Positions 1 to 5,328 of a DNA stretch of 5,328 nucleotides are shown in pieces. Both the position numbers and the translations under genes were made by a program. The DNA is from Candidatus Aminicenantota bacterium (lineage in GTDB: Bacteria > Acidobacteriota > Aminicenantia > Aminicenantales > Aminicenantaceae). The notes under the pieces were generated by a model. That model ran no database searches. It was not told the origin of the DNA and worked only from the letters and a program-made list of their open reading frames with translations. The stretch lies in assembly GCA_030633795.1 (NCBI GenBank), contig DAOWCB010000127.1:1-5328 (forward strand). Reading direction: 5' to 3'. How positions within the stretch are numbered: position 1 is the first letter of the stretch; the number at the start of each line of letters is the position of its first letter.

Positions 1-2291
1 CATAAAATCAGAGCCAGATAATATTTGGCTTTCCAGTCTTGGGGATTGCTTCGAGAAGCCCATCGGAATACAGGTATGGACTCCTCTCGATATGGGAAAA
101 CCAACCAGGGGGAAAGTTTCTGGGCCTTATCGAGATACATCCGGCTCTTTTCAGAATCCTCTTCCCTAAAAAGATAGGACAGCCAGTAACAACTGGTAGA
201 ATAATTCGGGATAAATTCGAACAATTGAATCGCCTGTTTGTTCAAACCAAGGTGGACATAATGGAGGGCAAGCTCGATATAGGTTTCATTCGGCAGTTCA
301 TTCCGGATCATCTTTCGTAAGCTCTCCAGCCTGCTTTGACTCGGCGATGTCAGATAGAGCTCATACCGGGCAAGATGATTGAGCGGATCGATCTCAAGGA
401 CTTTCCGTAGCACTTCTTCGGCATTGTATGGCCGCAAGTTTAAGCGACTGATCGCAGCTTGAAGGAGCATCGCATTGATGTTGTAGGCGTTATAGTCCAG
501 GGCTTTTTGGATATAATTCCAGGATAGCTCATAGTCTTTTTCCAAAAAGTAAATTTCCGCCATTTGGGCGTATGCACTGGAGCGGTACTGGAGCGAACGA
601 GCTGCCCAGCCAAAAGTTTCCTTAGCATCGGTCAAATTCCCCAGACGCCGTGAAATAATCCCGCTCACATAGTTGGCCTCGGGATCGTACATTTCATTCA
701 GCAATGCCCTATGGGCGTAAAACTTGGCGGTTTCGTACTCCCCTCTTCTGCAATAAAGCTCTGCCACTCGGCAAAGGGCACGGGTGTGGAGAGGTTCCTT
801 CTCCAAACAGAGCAAATAGCTTTCCAACGCGGAATAATAATTCCTCTCCTGCTCGAAACGTTTGGCCAACAGATACCGCCCCTCCCCAGTTTCTGTATCA
901 TAGGAGTGAAACCGGATCGGACGTTCTAGGTCATTGGCCTTGGGATCGCTGGAATAAAAAAGTCTTTTTGCAACCTTTATTTCAAGAGTCTGATTCTCGA
1001 TTATTTCCAGGGGAATATTTTTTTCATAGATTTCTGCCGGATTTAAAGCCAACGTCTCTCGAAAGATCTCCTCTTCCCCATAATTTACGACTATAGGGGA
1101 GTCTATTCGTTGCAAAGCAAACAATCCGATCTTCACAGAATCCTGAGCATGTTGGACATTGAGTACACCTAATGGAGAGGCTTTGACCATGGGTCCGATA
1201 TCTTTGTAAGGGAACCAGATTTCCTTCCAATTGTCGGCTGTGTACGGAAGGAACAGCGAGTGATCGCCCTGGTTTAGATACCTGCCCGCCTGTGGCTCGC
1301 TGTACTGACCATCTGCATCTGTCAAAAGGTCCTCCCAGATCATCCCTTGTTGGGAAAGACCCCAGATCCATATTTTTTGCCCTGGCACATCATCATACAA
1401 GGCCCAGTGACCGAAGCCGAACTGGGAATCGTGCCAGTACCCCCCAAAAAAATTCTCATACTCTCCGACAGTGAAATAACTCTTATAAGAACCAAAAGCA
1501 TTATTCCTGTACCAGGAAAGATCCCGCCCCTCCTCGTCCACCGGCCAAGACCTGAGAGGGACATTGTAATTGTGGCCGATATGATGAAGGCCGGGAAAGA
1601 TGTATTGCAGATCTTCGGTGGCTTTCACAGCCGCATTCATCCAGGAATAATAAGACTGATGAAAGGGAGAAGGATTGTACCAGAAGGCCTGGGTCTCGAA
1701 ATAGGCCTTGTCCTTCGGGAGATGGATTGTCACACTCCAGCGGGTGCGTGACGGCAAGTCCATGGCTCCCACTACACAGCTGGCACTCCCATCCGGATTT
1801 TCCCGCATCAGATAATCTACAGGAGTAGCAGTGGAGGGCGTGTGCCCGACGATGCCAAAATTGAACTCTATCCCTCCTGAAGTCCAGGGGCCCCGCAAGG
1901 AAATCTCACGAAATTTCATCACATGGTTGGTGTAGATGAATTCGTTTCCAGTGGATATTTCTGTAGCCCCCCATACTTTTCCGCCAACCTCTGGAAGCAC
2001 CGATACAGAAATATAGGGATTCTCCATCCTTATGACTTTCCATTCTTTATCGACGGAAGTCTTGCTGAATTTATCGAAGAAAAAATAGGGATAAAGCCGG
2101 GCTCCCCTCCCCCATAGACTGGACCTTGTGAGGATGGGAACTGGATCTGGTTCAGAAAATGGATATGTCTTTAATGTCTCCAGCCGCTCTTCTATTGAAG
2201 CCTTATCGGATGGAACACAATCCATTGCAGAAAAGGATATTATGGTGATGAAAATCAGGAAAAATACCCTATTTATTTTACAGGCTTCCAT
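1..2291 (-). CDS. DUF5107 domain protein with C-terminal TPR repeats (3' end outside window)
   Basis: The frame is open from the ATG at 2291 to the left edge: 763 codons with no stop, so the C terminus is missing. The N terminus has a hydrophobic segment (about residues 9-22, VFFLIFITIISFSA) that looks like a Sec signal. Cys25 in SAMDC is a poor lipobox because Asp precedes it. Residues of about 50-440 resemble DUF5107: YISVSVLPEVGGKVWGA (93-109), RGPWTSGGIEFNFGIVGHTP (133-152) with PVDY after it, PGLHHIGHNYN (233-243) and WKEIWFPY (355-362). I recall DUF5107 as a galactose-mutarotase-like, sugar-associated fold; no reaction can be assigned. From about 468 onward the protein is helical with TPR signatures, for example GRYLLAKRFEQERNYYSALE, AELYCRRGEYETAKFYAHRA, AEIYFLEKDYELSWNYIQKA and AEEVLRKVLEIDPLNHLARY. 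Family members I recall are about 1,000 residues or more, so a few hundred may be missing. GGAG lies 5 nt before the start, 13 nt after tldE, making it the third gene of the operon. Confidence 0.88.
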   Translation of the reverse strand, partial: MEACKINRVFFLIFITIISFSAMDCVPSDKASIEERLETLKTYPFSEPDPVPILTRSSLWGRGARLYPYFFFDKFSKTSVDKEWKVIRMENPYISVSVLPEVGGKVWGATEISTGNEFIYTNHVMKFREISLRGPWTSGGIEFNFGIVGHTPSTATPVDYLMRENPDGSASCVVGAMDLPSRTRWSVTIHLPKDKAYFETQAFWYNPSPFHQSYYSWMNAAVKATEDLQYIFPGLHHIGHNYNVPLRSWPVDEEGRDLSWYRNNAFGSYKSYFTVGEYENFFGGYWHDSQFGFGHWALYDDVPGQKIWIWGLSQQGMIWEDLLTDADGQYSEPQAGRYLNQGDHSLFLPYTADNWKEIWFPYKDIGPMVKASPLGVLNVQHAQDSVKIGLFALQRIDSPIVVNYGEEEIFRETLALNPAEIYEKNIPLEIIENQTLEIKVAKRLFYSSDPKANDLERPIRFHSYDTETGEGRYLLAKRFEQERNYYSALESYLLCLEKEPLHTRALCRVAELYCRRGEYETAKFYAHRALLNEMYDPEANYVSGIISRRLGNLTDAKETFGWAARSLQYRSSAYAQMAEIYFLEKDYELSWNYIQKALDYNAYNINAMLLQAAISRLNLRPYNAEEVLRKVLEIDPLNHLARYELYLTSPSQSRLESLRKMIRNELPNETYIELALHYVHLGLNKQAIQLFEFIPNYSTSCYWLSYLFREEDSEKSRMYLDKAQKLSPWLVFPYREESIPVFRWASRSNPQDWKAKYYLALIL
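374..890 (-). other. TPR-repeat region of the DUF5107 protein
   Basis: Residues of about 468-640 form successive helix pairs of roughly 34 residues with the small/large hydrophobic pattern of tetratricopeptide repeats. Units include the one around RYLLAKRFEQERNYYSALES, then ALCRVAELYCRRGEYETAKF, then AYAQMAEIYFLEKDYELSWN and finally AEEVLRKVLEIDPLNHLARY. More degenerate helical repeats continue to the window edge (ELALHYVHLGLNKQAIQLFE; SEKSRMYLDKAQKLSPW). TPRs normally mediate protein-protein contacts. The repeat boundaries are estimated by eye. Confidence 0.75.
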
Positions 2292-2296
2292 AAAAG

Positions 2297-2300
2297 CTCC
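2297..2300 (-). promoter_or_regulatory. Ribosome binding site of the DUF5107-TPR gene
   Basis: GGAG lies 5 nt before the ATG at 2291, within the 13-nt gap after the tldE stop codon. The closeness suggests translational coupling between the two genes. Confidence 0.75.
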
Positions 2301-2304
2301 GGCG

Positions 2305-3639
2305 CTATTCTCCGCCGATCTGCATGGATTTGATCCGGAACGTGGGAGCTGTGAAGCTTCGATTCAAGTCCAGGTCATTCCCGACCATGTCTATCGCATT
2401 CAGCATCTCGAACGCGCTTCCCGCGATCGTCAATCCTTTGACCGGAAAAACAATTTTTCCGTTTTCGATCCAAAAACCTGATGCCCCACCGCTAAAGTTC
2501 CCATTGACAGGAATGATCCCATATCCTGTGGCTCCTCTTAGATATAGTCCTTTTTTGGTTGCTTTGATGATATCTTCGGGATCGTCCGGTCCGGCCTCCA
2601 TAAAGAAATTGTGTGCCCCTATACCCGGAAGACTCCGGAAACCACCTCGGGAGGCATTGCCTGTGCTGTGCACGCCTGCCCGTTTCGCCACGATGGTGTT
2701 ATACATGAAGCCCTTCAACACGCCCTTATCGATGATCGTTCTCTTTTGTGTCGGCAGTCCTTCCCCATCGAAGGGTTTGCTGGCCAGGCCTTTGGACCGT
2801 GTTCCGTCATCGATGATCGTAACCAGATCAGAAGCGATCTTCTGATCCATCTTGTCGGCCAGGAAACTGGCTCCTTGAAGAACACGTTCTCCGTTTACAG
2901 CAGCCAGAATTCCTCCCAGTACCGAACGTGCAACGTCTGGATCAAAAATCACATCGGCTTTTTGTGTCTTGACCATCTTTGGATCCAGCATTTCATACGC
3001 ATCTCGGGCAGCTTTTTCGGCAATCTCCTCTGGAGTCTTGAGTTCTTGAAAATAACGCCGCGAACAATTTTCCCCACCGGATGATTTCTGATCTCCTTTT
3101 TCAGCCACCACATAAACGCCAAAGGAACATGCCGTCTCTCGATAAGATTTGGACAGCCCGTTTGAATTGGCCAAGTACACCTCAGCCTCGCCTTCGTTGT
3201 ATCCTGATCCTGCACTCTTAGTGATACGGGAATCCTTCATGGCCAGCTTTTCGACTTGTTTGGCCAATTCGATCTTTTGGTCCATGGACACCTGAGCGAT
3301 CTGAGGATCATACAGGCCTGAAACATCCGCTAGACCTTTATCATCGGGAAGCACATTGTTTTCATCGGCTGTCGTGTTCGCTGCGAATCCGATGGCCTTG
3401 TCCGTAGCATTTTCCAAAGCACTTTCCGAAAAATCGTTGCAGCTGGCAAAGGCCATCCGTCCTCCGACAAACACTCTGAAGCCCACTCCGTGGGAAGCCG
3501 CCTCCTGGACAGTCTCTATCTCACCATTCCGGACTTCAATTTGCAAATTCCGGCCGCTTTCCAGATACACTTCAGCTTGGTCCGCCCCTTTATCTAAACA
3601 CCCCTTCACCAATTTTTTGGTTAAAGCTATGTAATCCAT
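2305..3639 (-). CDS. pmbA: TldE/PmbA-family protein, metal-free partner of TldD
   Basis: This 444-residue protein is close to the length of the well-studied TldE/PmbA (about 450). It shows the family layout. The N-terminal domain contains EVYLESGRNLQIEVRNGEIE and GVGFRVFVGGRMAFASCND. The C-terminal domain contains GNASRGGFRSLPGIGAHNFF (about 327-346), GASGFWIENGKI (about 385-396) and a closing RIKSMQIGGE. It has no HExxxH, consistent with the catalytically inactive but required half of the TldD-TldE heterodimer. I chose the ATG at 3639 because AAAGGAG lies 6 nt upstream and MDYIALTKKL matches a family N terminus. The open frame continues up to 3810, but that part overlaps tldD and is not family-like. 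No signal peptide or membrane segment is visible, which contrasts with the exported TldD beside it. It starts 25 nt after tldD stops and ends 13 nt before the next gene, so co-transcription is very likely. Confidence 0.95.
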   Translation of the reverse strand: MDYIALTKKLVKGCLDKGADQAEVYLESGRNLQIEVRNGEIETVQEAASHGVGFRVFVGGRMAFASCNDFSESALENATDKAIGFAANTTADENNVLPDDKGLADVSGLYDPQIAQVSMDQKIELAKQVEKLAMKDSRITKSAGSGYNEGEAEVYLANSNGLSKSYRETACSFGVYVVAEKGDQKSSGGENCSRRYFQELKTPEEIAEKAARDAYEMLDPKMVKTQKADVIFDPDVARSVLGGILAAVNGERVLQGASFLADKMDQKIASDLVTIIDDGTRSKGLASKPFDGEGLPTQKRTIIDKGVLKGFMYNTIVAKRAGVHSTGNASRGGFRSLPGIGAHNFFMEAGPDDPEDIIKATKKGLYLRGATGYGIIPVNGNFSGGASGFWIENGKIVFPVKGLTIAGSAFEMLNAIDMVGNDLDLNRSFTAPTFRIKSMQIGGE

Positions 3640-3645
3640 GACTAT

Positions 3646-3652
3646 CTCCTTT
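3646..3652 (-). promoter_or_regulatory. Ribosome binding site of tldE
   Basis: AAAGGAG followed by ATAGTC and ATG is a strong Shine-Dalgarno sequence at 6-nt spacing, inside the 25-nt gap after the tldD stop. It fixes the TldE start at 3639 rather than at the upstream in-frame ATG near 3810. Confidence 0.85.
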
Positions 3653-3664
3653 ATTTGCTCCGGC

Positions 3665-5206
3665 CTATCCTCTGGCCCGGCTTCCACCCACGTTAATACC
3701 GCGGATCCTGACAGTAGGCTGCCCGGCCGACACCTCGGCCATTTGCCCCTTGCCGCAGATTCCTGGGCCAAAAGCCAGGTCTTCGCCCACAGCATCGATA
3801 TTCGACACAATATCCAGACAATTGCCTATCAAGGTAGCCCCTTTGACCGGGGTAGTCTTTTTTCCATTTTCGATCAGGTATGATTCCCGACAGGTGAAAT
3901 TGAACATGCCTGTTGTCGAATTCACGCTTCCTCCGCTGAGGCTCTGCACGTATATGCCGCTCTTTGTTGAAGCGAGAATGTCTTCGGGCTTATCTGTTCC
4001 CTTATCGATGTATGTGTTTGTCATCCGCGGGATCGGAAGATGGCGGAAAGATTCGCGCCGCCCGTTCCCCGTGCGTTCCATGTTCAGTTGCTTGGCCGAA
4101 AGGATGTCAGTCATGTATTTTTCGAGCATACCTTTATTGATCAAGACATTTTTCTTCATCTGGGTGCCCTCGTCATCAAAATTCGTCGTGCCCCTAAAAT
4201 TGGGGAGACTACCGTCATCCACCATGGTGAACACATCACTGGCCACCTTTTGTCCCAATTTCCCGGTGAAAACACCAATTTTTTTAGCGATGCTGTCTCC
4301 TTCCAACGGGTGGCCTACAGCTTCATGGACAAGAACACCGCCCCAGCCGTTTTGCATGACAACGTCCATCTTGCCCGCTGGGCAGTCTGTTGCTTCGAGC
4401 ATAACAATGGATTCGCGAGCACATGTCCGGGCAACTTCCTCTGGAGTCACCACGTCAAACATCTCAAAACCCGAATGTTTGCTCAATCTCTCTCGGCCCA
4501 TATGTCTTGTGTTATTCCCAACACCCAGTGTTTGTACGATGAAAAACATCAGCGGTAGCTCATCACTTATCAGAAGCCCCTCGCTGTTGGCAATAGTCCT
4601 TCCCCGCACTTCATCGTAATAGCTGATAAAGGCCATCTTTATTTTCGGGTCATAATCCAATGCAGCCTGGTTTGCCCGCTGCATCACCTCAAGCCGTTTC
4701 TCATCGGCGATTTCTTCGAGAGAAAGATTGACAGTGATATAGGACTCCCGAGTCTGCTCTTTTACATCCACAGGAGGAACTTTATCCGTTCCACGGGCAA
4801 CATAGGATGCCACTTCCGCTGCATTCATCAGGTTTTCTTCCGTGATGTCATCGGTGTAGGCAAACCCGGTTTTATCACCAGAAATGACTCTCACTCCAGC
4901 ACCTTGGTCGATACCATAAACCGCGCTCTTAAATTTAGATTCCTCCATGATGATATTCCGTGAAATCCTGTTTTCCACATAAACATCAGCGAATTCTCCT
5001 CCCTTTTCGAGGGCTTTCTGGATCGTTCGGTTATAAATCTGAGGATCCAATTCCAATTTTGCTCCCACGGAAGTTGCTTTTTTACAGGAGAGAAGCTGCG
5101 TCAAAAGAGCGGGTGTCGCAGCCATCGCTATTCCTCCCTTCAGACTCATCTGGAGGAATTTCCTGCGGGGGATGTCCTCCACAAAATACTTTTTCATAAT
5201 CTTCAT
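3665..5206 (-). CDS. tldD: Tat-exported TldD-family zinc metalloprotease, predicted lipoprotein
   Basis: This 513-residue protein belongs to the TldD/PmbA (peptidase family U62) group. Family members cleave unfolded or modified peptides as a TldD-TldE heterodimer; known roles include microcin B17 maturation and CcdA antitoxin turnover. The zinc site is visible: HEAVGHPLEGD begins at residue 294 (HExxxH), and a distal Cys at residue 484 lies in GPGICGKG, matching the third ligand of the family. The C-terminal AGQPTVRIRGINVGG is also typical. The N terminus is unlike the cytoplasmic enterobacterial protein of about 480 residues. It has PRRKFLQM (Arg 14-15), a hydrophobic stretch at about 22-40, and LLSC ending at Cys41, so it looks like a Tat signal with a lipobox. 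I chose the ATG at 5206 because GAGG lies 6 nt upstream. The in-frame ATG at 5236 would add ten residues but has no Shine-Dalgarno sequence. It is first in the operon, 25 nt before tldE. Family assignment is very secure; export is a strong inference; lipidation is likely but less certain. Confidence 0.95.
   Translation of the reverse strand: MKIMKKYFVEDIPRRKFLQMSLKGGIAMAATPALLTQLLSCKKATSVGAKLELDPQIYNRTIQKALEKGGEFADVYVENRISRNIIMEESKFKSAVYGIDQGAGVRVISGDKTGFAYTDDITEENLMNAAEVASYVARGTDKVPPVDVKEQTRESYITVNLSLEEIADEKRLEVMQRANQAALDYDPKIKMAFISYYDEVRGRTIANSEGLLISDELPLMFFIVQTLGVGNNTRHMGRERLSKHSGFEMFDVVTPEEVARTCARESIVMLEATDCPAGKMDVVMQNGWGGVLVHEAVGHPLEGDSIAKKIGVFTGKLGQKVASDVFTMVDDGSLPNFRGTTNFDDEGTQMKKNVLINKGMLEKYMTDILSAKQLNMERTGNGRRESFRHLPIPRMTNTYIDKGTDKPEDILASTKSGIYVQSLSGGSVNSTTGMFNFTCRESYLIENGKKTTPVKGATLIGNCLDIVSNIDAVGEDLAFGPGICGKGQMAEVSAGQPTVRIRGINVGGSRARG
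4310..4327 (-). other. HExxxH zinc-binding and catalytic motif of TldD
   Basis: The codons read CAT GAA GCT GTA GGC CAC (His-Glu-Ala-Val-Gly-His, residues 294-299). In characterised TldD proteins the two His residues bind zinc, the Glu is the catalytic base, and a Cys near the C terminus completes the site. That Cys is present here as residue 484 (codon 3755-3757). The equivalent motif is absent from the neighbouring tldE product, as expected for the pair. Confidence 0.93.
5084..5206 (-). other. Twin-arginine signal peptide with lipobox (residues 1-41 of TldD)
   Basis: The n-region contains IPRRKFLQM, a good match to the Tat consensus (RR-x-F-L-K/Q). It is followed by a moderately hydrophobic, Ala/Leu-rich h-region and then LLSC, whose Cys41 is encoded at 5084-5086. 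LLSC resembles a signal peptidase II lipobox, and the next residues are Lys-Lys. This supports export of a folded, metal-loaded protein and possible lipid anchoring. A Cys at this point could instead be coincidental, with cleavage by signal peptidase I or no cleavage at all. Confidence 0.85.
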
Positions 5207-5212
5207 GTTTGA

Positions 5213-5216
5213 CCTC
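5213..5216 (-). promoter_or_regulatory. Ribosome binding site of tldD (decides start at 5206)
   Basis: The minus strand reads GTGAGGTCAAAC before ATG, with GAGG 6 nt from the start codon. The alternative ATG at 5236 is preceded by GACATTTTTT, which has no Shine-Dalgarno match, so the shorter protein is preferred. Confidence 0.75.
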
Positions 5217-5290
5217 ACTTTTCCTGAAATATTCATAAAAAATGTCGCTGCTTTTTTTACTTCAGTAACTCATGTGAATTTTGATGGATA

Positions 5291-5320
5291 ATTATATGAT
5301 AGAGATTTGCAAAAAGTAAA
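5291..5320 (-). promoter_or_regulatory. Candidate sigma-70-type promoter of the tldD operon
   Basis: On the minus strand a perfect TATAAT lies at 5296-5291. TTTACT lies at 5320-5315, a 4/6 match to TTGACA with an 18-nt spacer. This would place transcription start near 5284 and give a leader of about 78 nt before the tldD ATG. The region is AT-rich, so chance matches are easy. In lineages with a different promoter consensus, such as Bacteroidota, these boxes may not apply. Confidence 0.5.
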
Positions 5321-5328
5321 ATGATAAA

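Larger units (their letters stand above)
5207..5328 (-). promoter_or_regulatory. AT-rich leader and upstream region of the operon
   Basis: This 122-nt stretch upstream of tldD has no convincing gene. It contains the candidate promoter, the ribosome binding site at 5213-5216 and a 12-nt near-palindrome, TTACT-TC-AGTAA, at 5257-5268 next to a run of seven T (plus-strand view). The palindrome's 2-nt centre is too tight for an RNA hairpin, but it could be a small operator. No riboswitch or tRNA-like fold is apparent. Confidence 0.4.

Noticed and set aside
1292..1751. Plus-strand and alternate minus-strand open frames of 60-134 codons within the DUF5107 gene
   Set aside because: The continuous 763-codon minus-strand frame shows recognisable DUF5107 and TPR sequence across the whole region, so these are chance frames.
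1..2291. Possible frameshift or pseudogene in the region left of tldE, suggested by the absence of one long closed open frame
   Set aside because: Translating the minus strand from the ATG at 2291 gives an uninterrupted frame to the window edge. It only lacks a stop codon because the gene continues outside.
2292..2304. A small RiPP precursor peptide gene next to tldD/tldE
   Set aside because: TldD/E can process RiPP precursors, but the intergenic gaps are 25 and 13 nt and the leader has no start codon with a ribosome binding site and a plausible precursor. None is visible in this window.
3640..3810. N-terminal extension of the TldE frame to an ATG near 3810
   Set aside because: The added residues overlap the 3' end of tldD by more than 140 nt and have no family-like content. 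A strong AAAGGAG sits just before the internal ATG at 3639.
3750..4619. 289-codon plus-strand open frame opposite tldD
   Set aside because: It is antisense to a clearly conserved gene and its translation matches no family I recognise. It is best explained as a shadow of tldD codon usage.
5207..5236. Ten-residue longer TldD starting at the ATG at 5236
   Set aside because: There is no Shine-Dalgarno sequence before it, while GAGG precedes the ATG at 5206. The longer form would also push the twin arginines further from the N terminus.

Overview
The window holds one apparent three-gene operon read entirely on the minus strand, from right to left: a TldD-family metalloprotease (5206-3665), its TldE/PmbA partner (3639-2305), and a long DUF5107-TPR protein that runs off the left edge (2291 to beyond position 1). 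The gaps between genes are only 25 and 13 nt. Each start has a purine-rich Shine-Dalgarno sequence at normal spacing, and the only sizeable non-coding stretch is the 122-nt leader/promoter region at the right end.

The organism is a bacterium of moderate GC content with a Tat export system. A Tat-exported TldD beside a DUF5107-TPR protein is a pattern I associate with environmental, carbohydrate-degrading Gram-negative lineages (Acidobacteriota/Aminicenantes-like, Bacteroidota/Calditrichota-like and similar). The window has no taxonomic marker, so this placement is weak.

TldD and TldE together form a heterodimeric peptidase in known systems. TldD carries the zinc site: HExxxH plus a distal Cys, both visible here. 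TldE is the metal-free, structurally similar partner. The unusual point is location. This TldD has a twin-arginine signal ending in a lipobox-like LLSC, so it should be exported and possibly lipid-anchored, while TldE has no signal of its own. Either TldE is carried out with TldD as a folded complex through Tat, or the two do not work in the same compartment.

The third gene encodes an N-terminal hydrophobic segment, a DUF5107 beta-rich domain (galactose-mutarotase-like, probably carbohydrate-related) and a TPR-rich C-terminal half. Its probable extracytoplasmic location fits with the exported TldD. I found no RNA gene, mobile element, CRISPR array, long repeat or obvious factor-independent terminator. 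I did not find a clearly new system; the best lead is the exported TldD with an unsignalled TldE, linked to a DUF5107-TPR gene.
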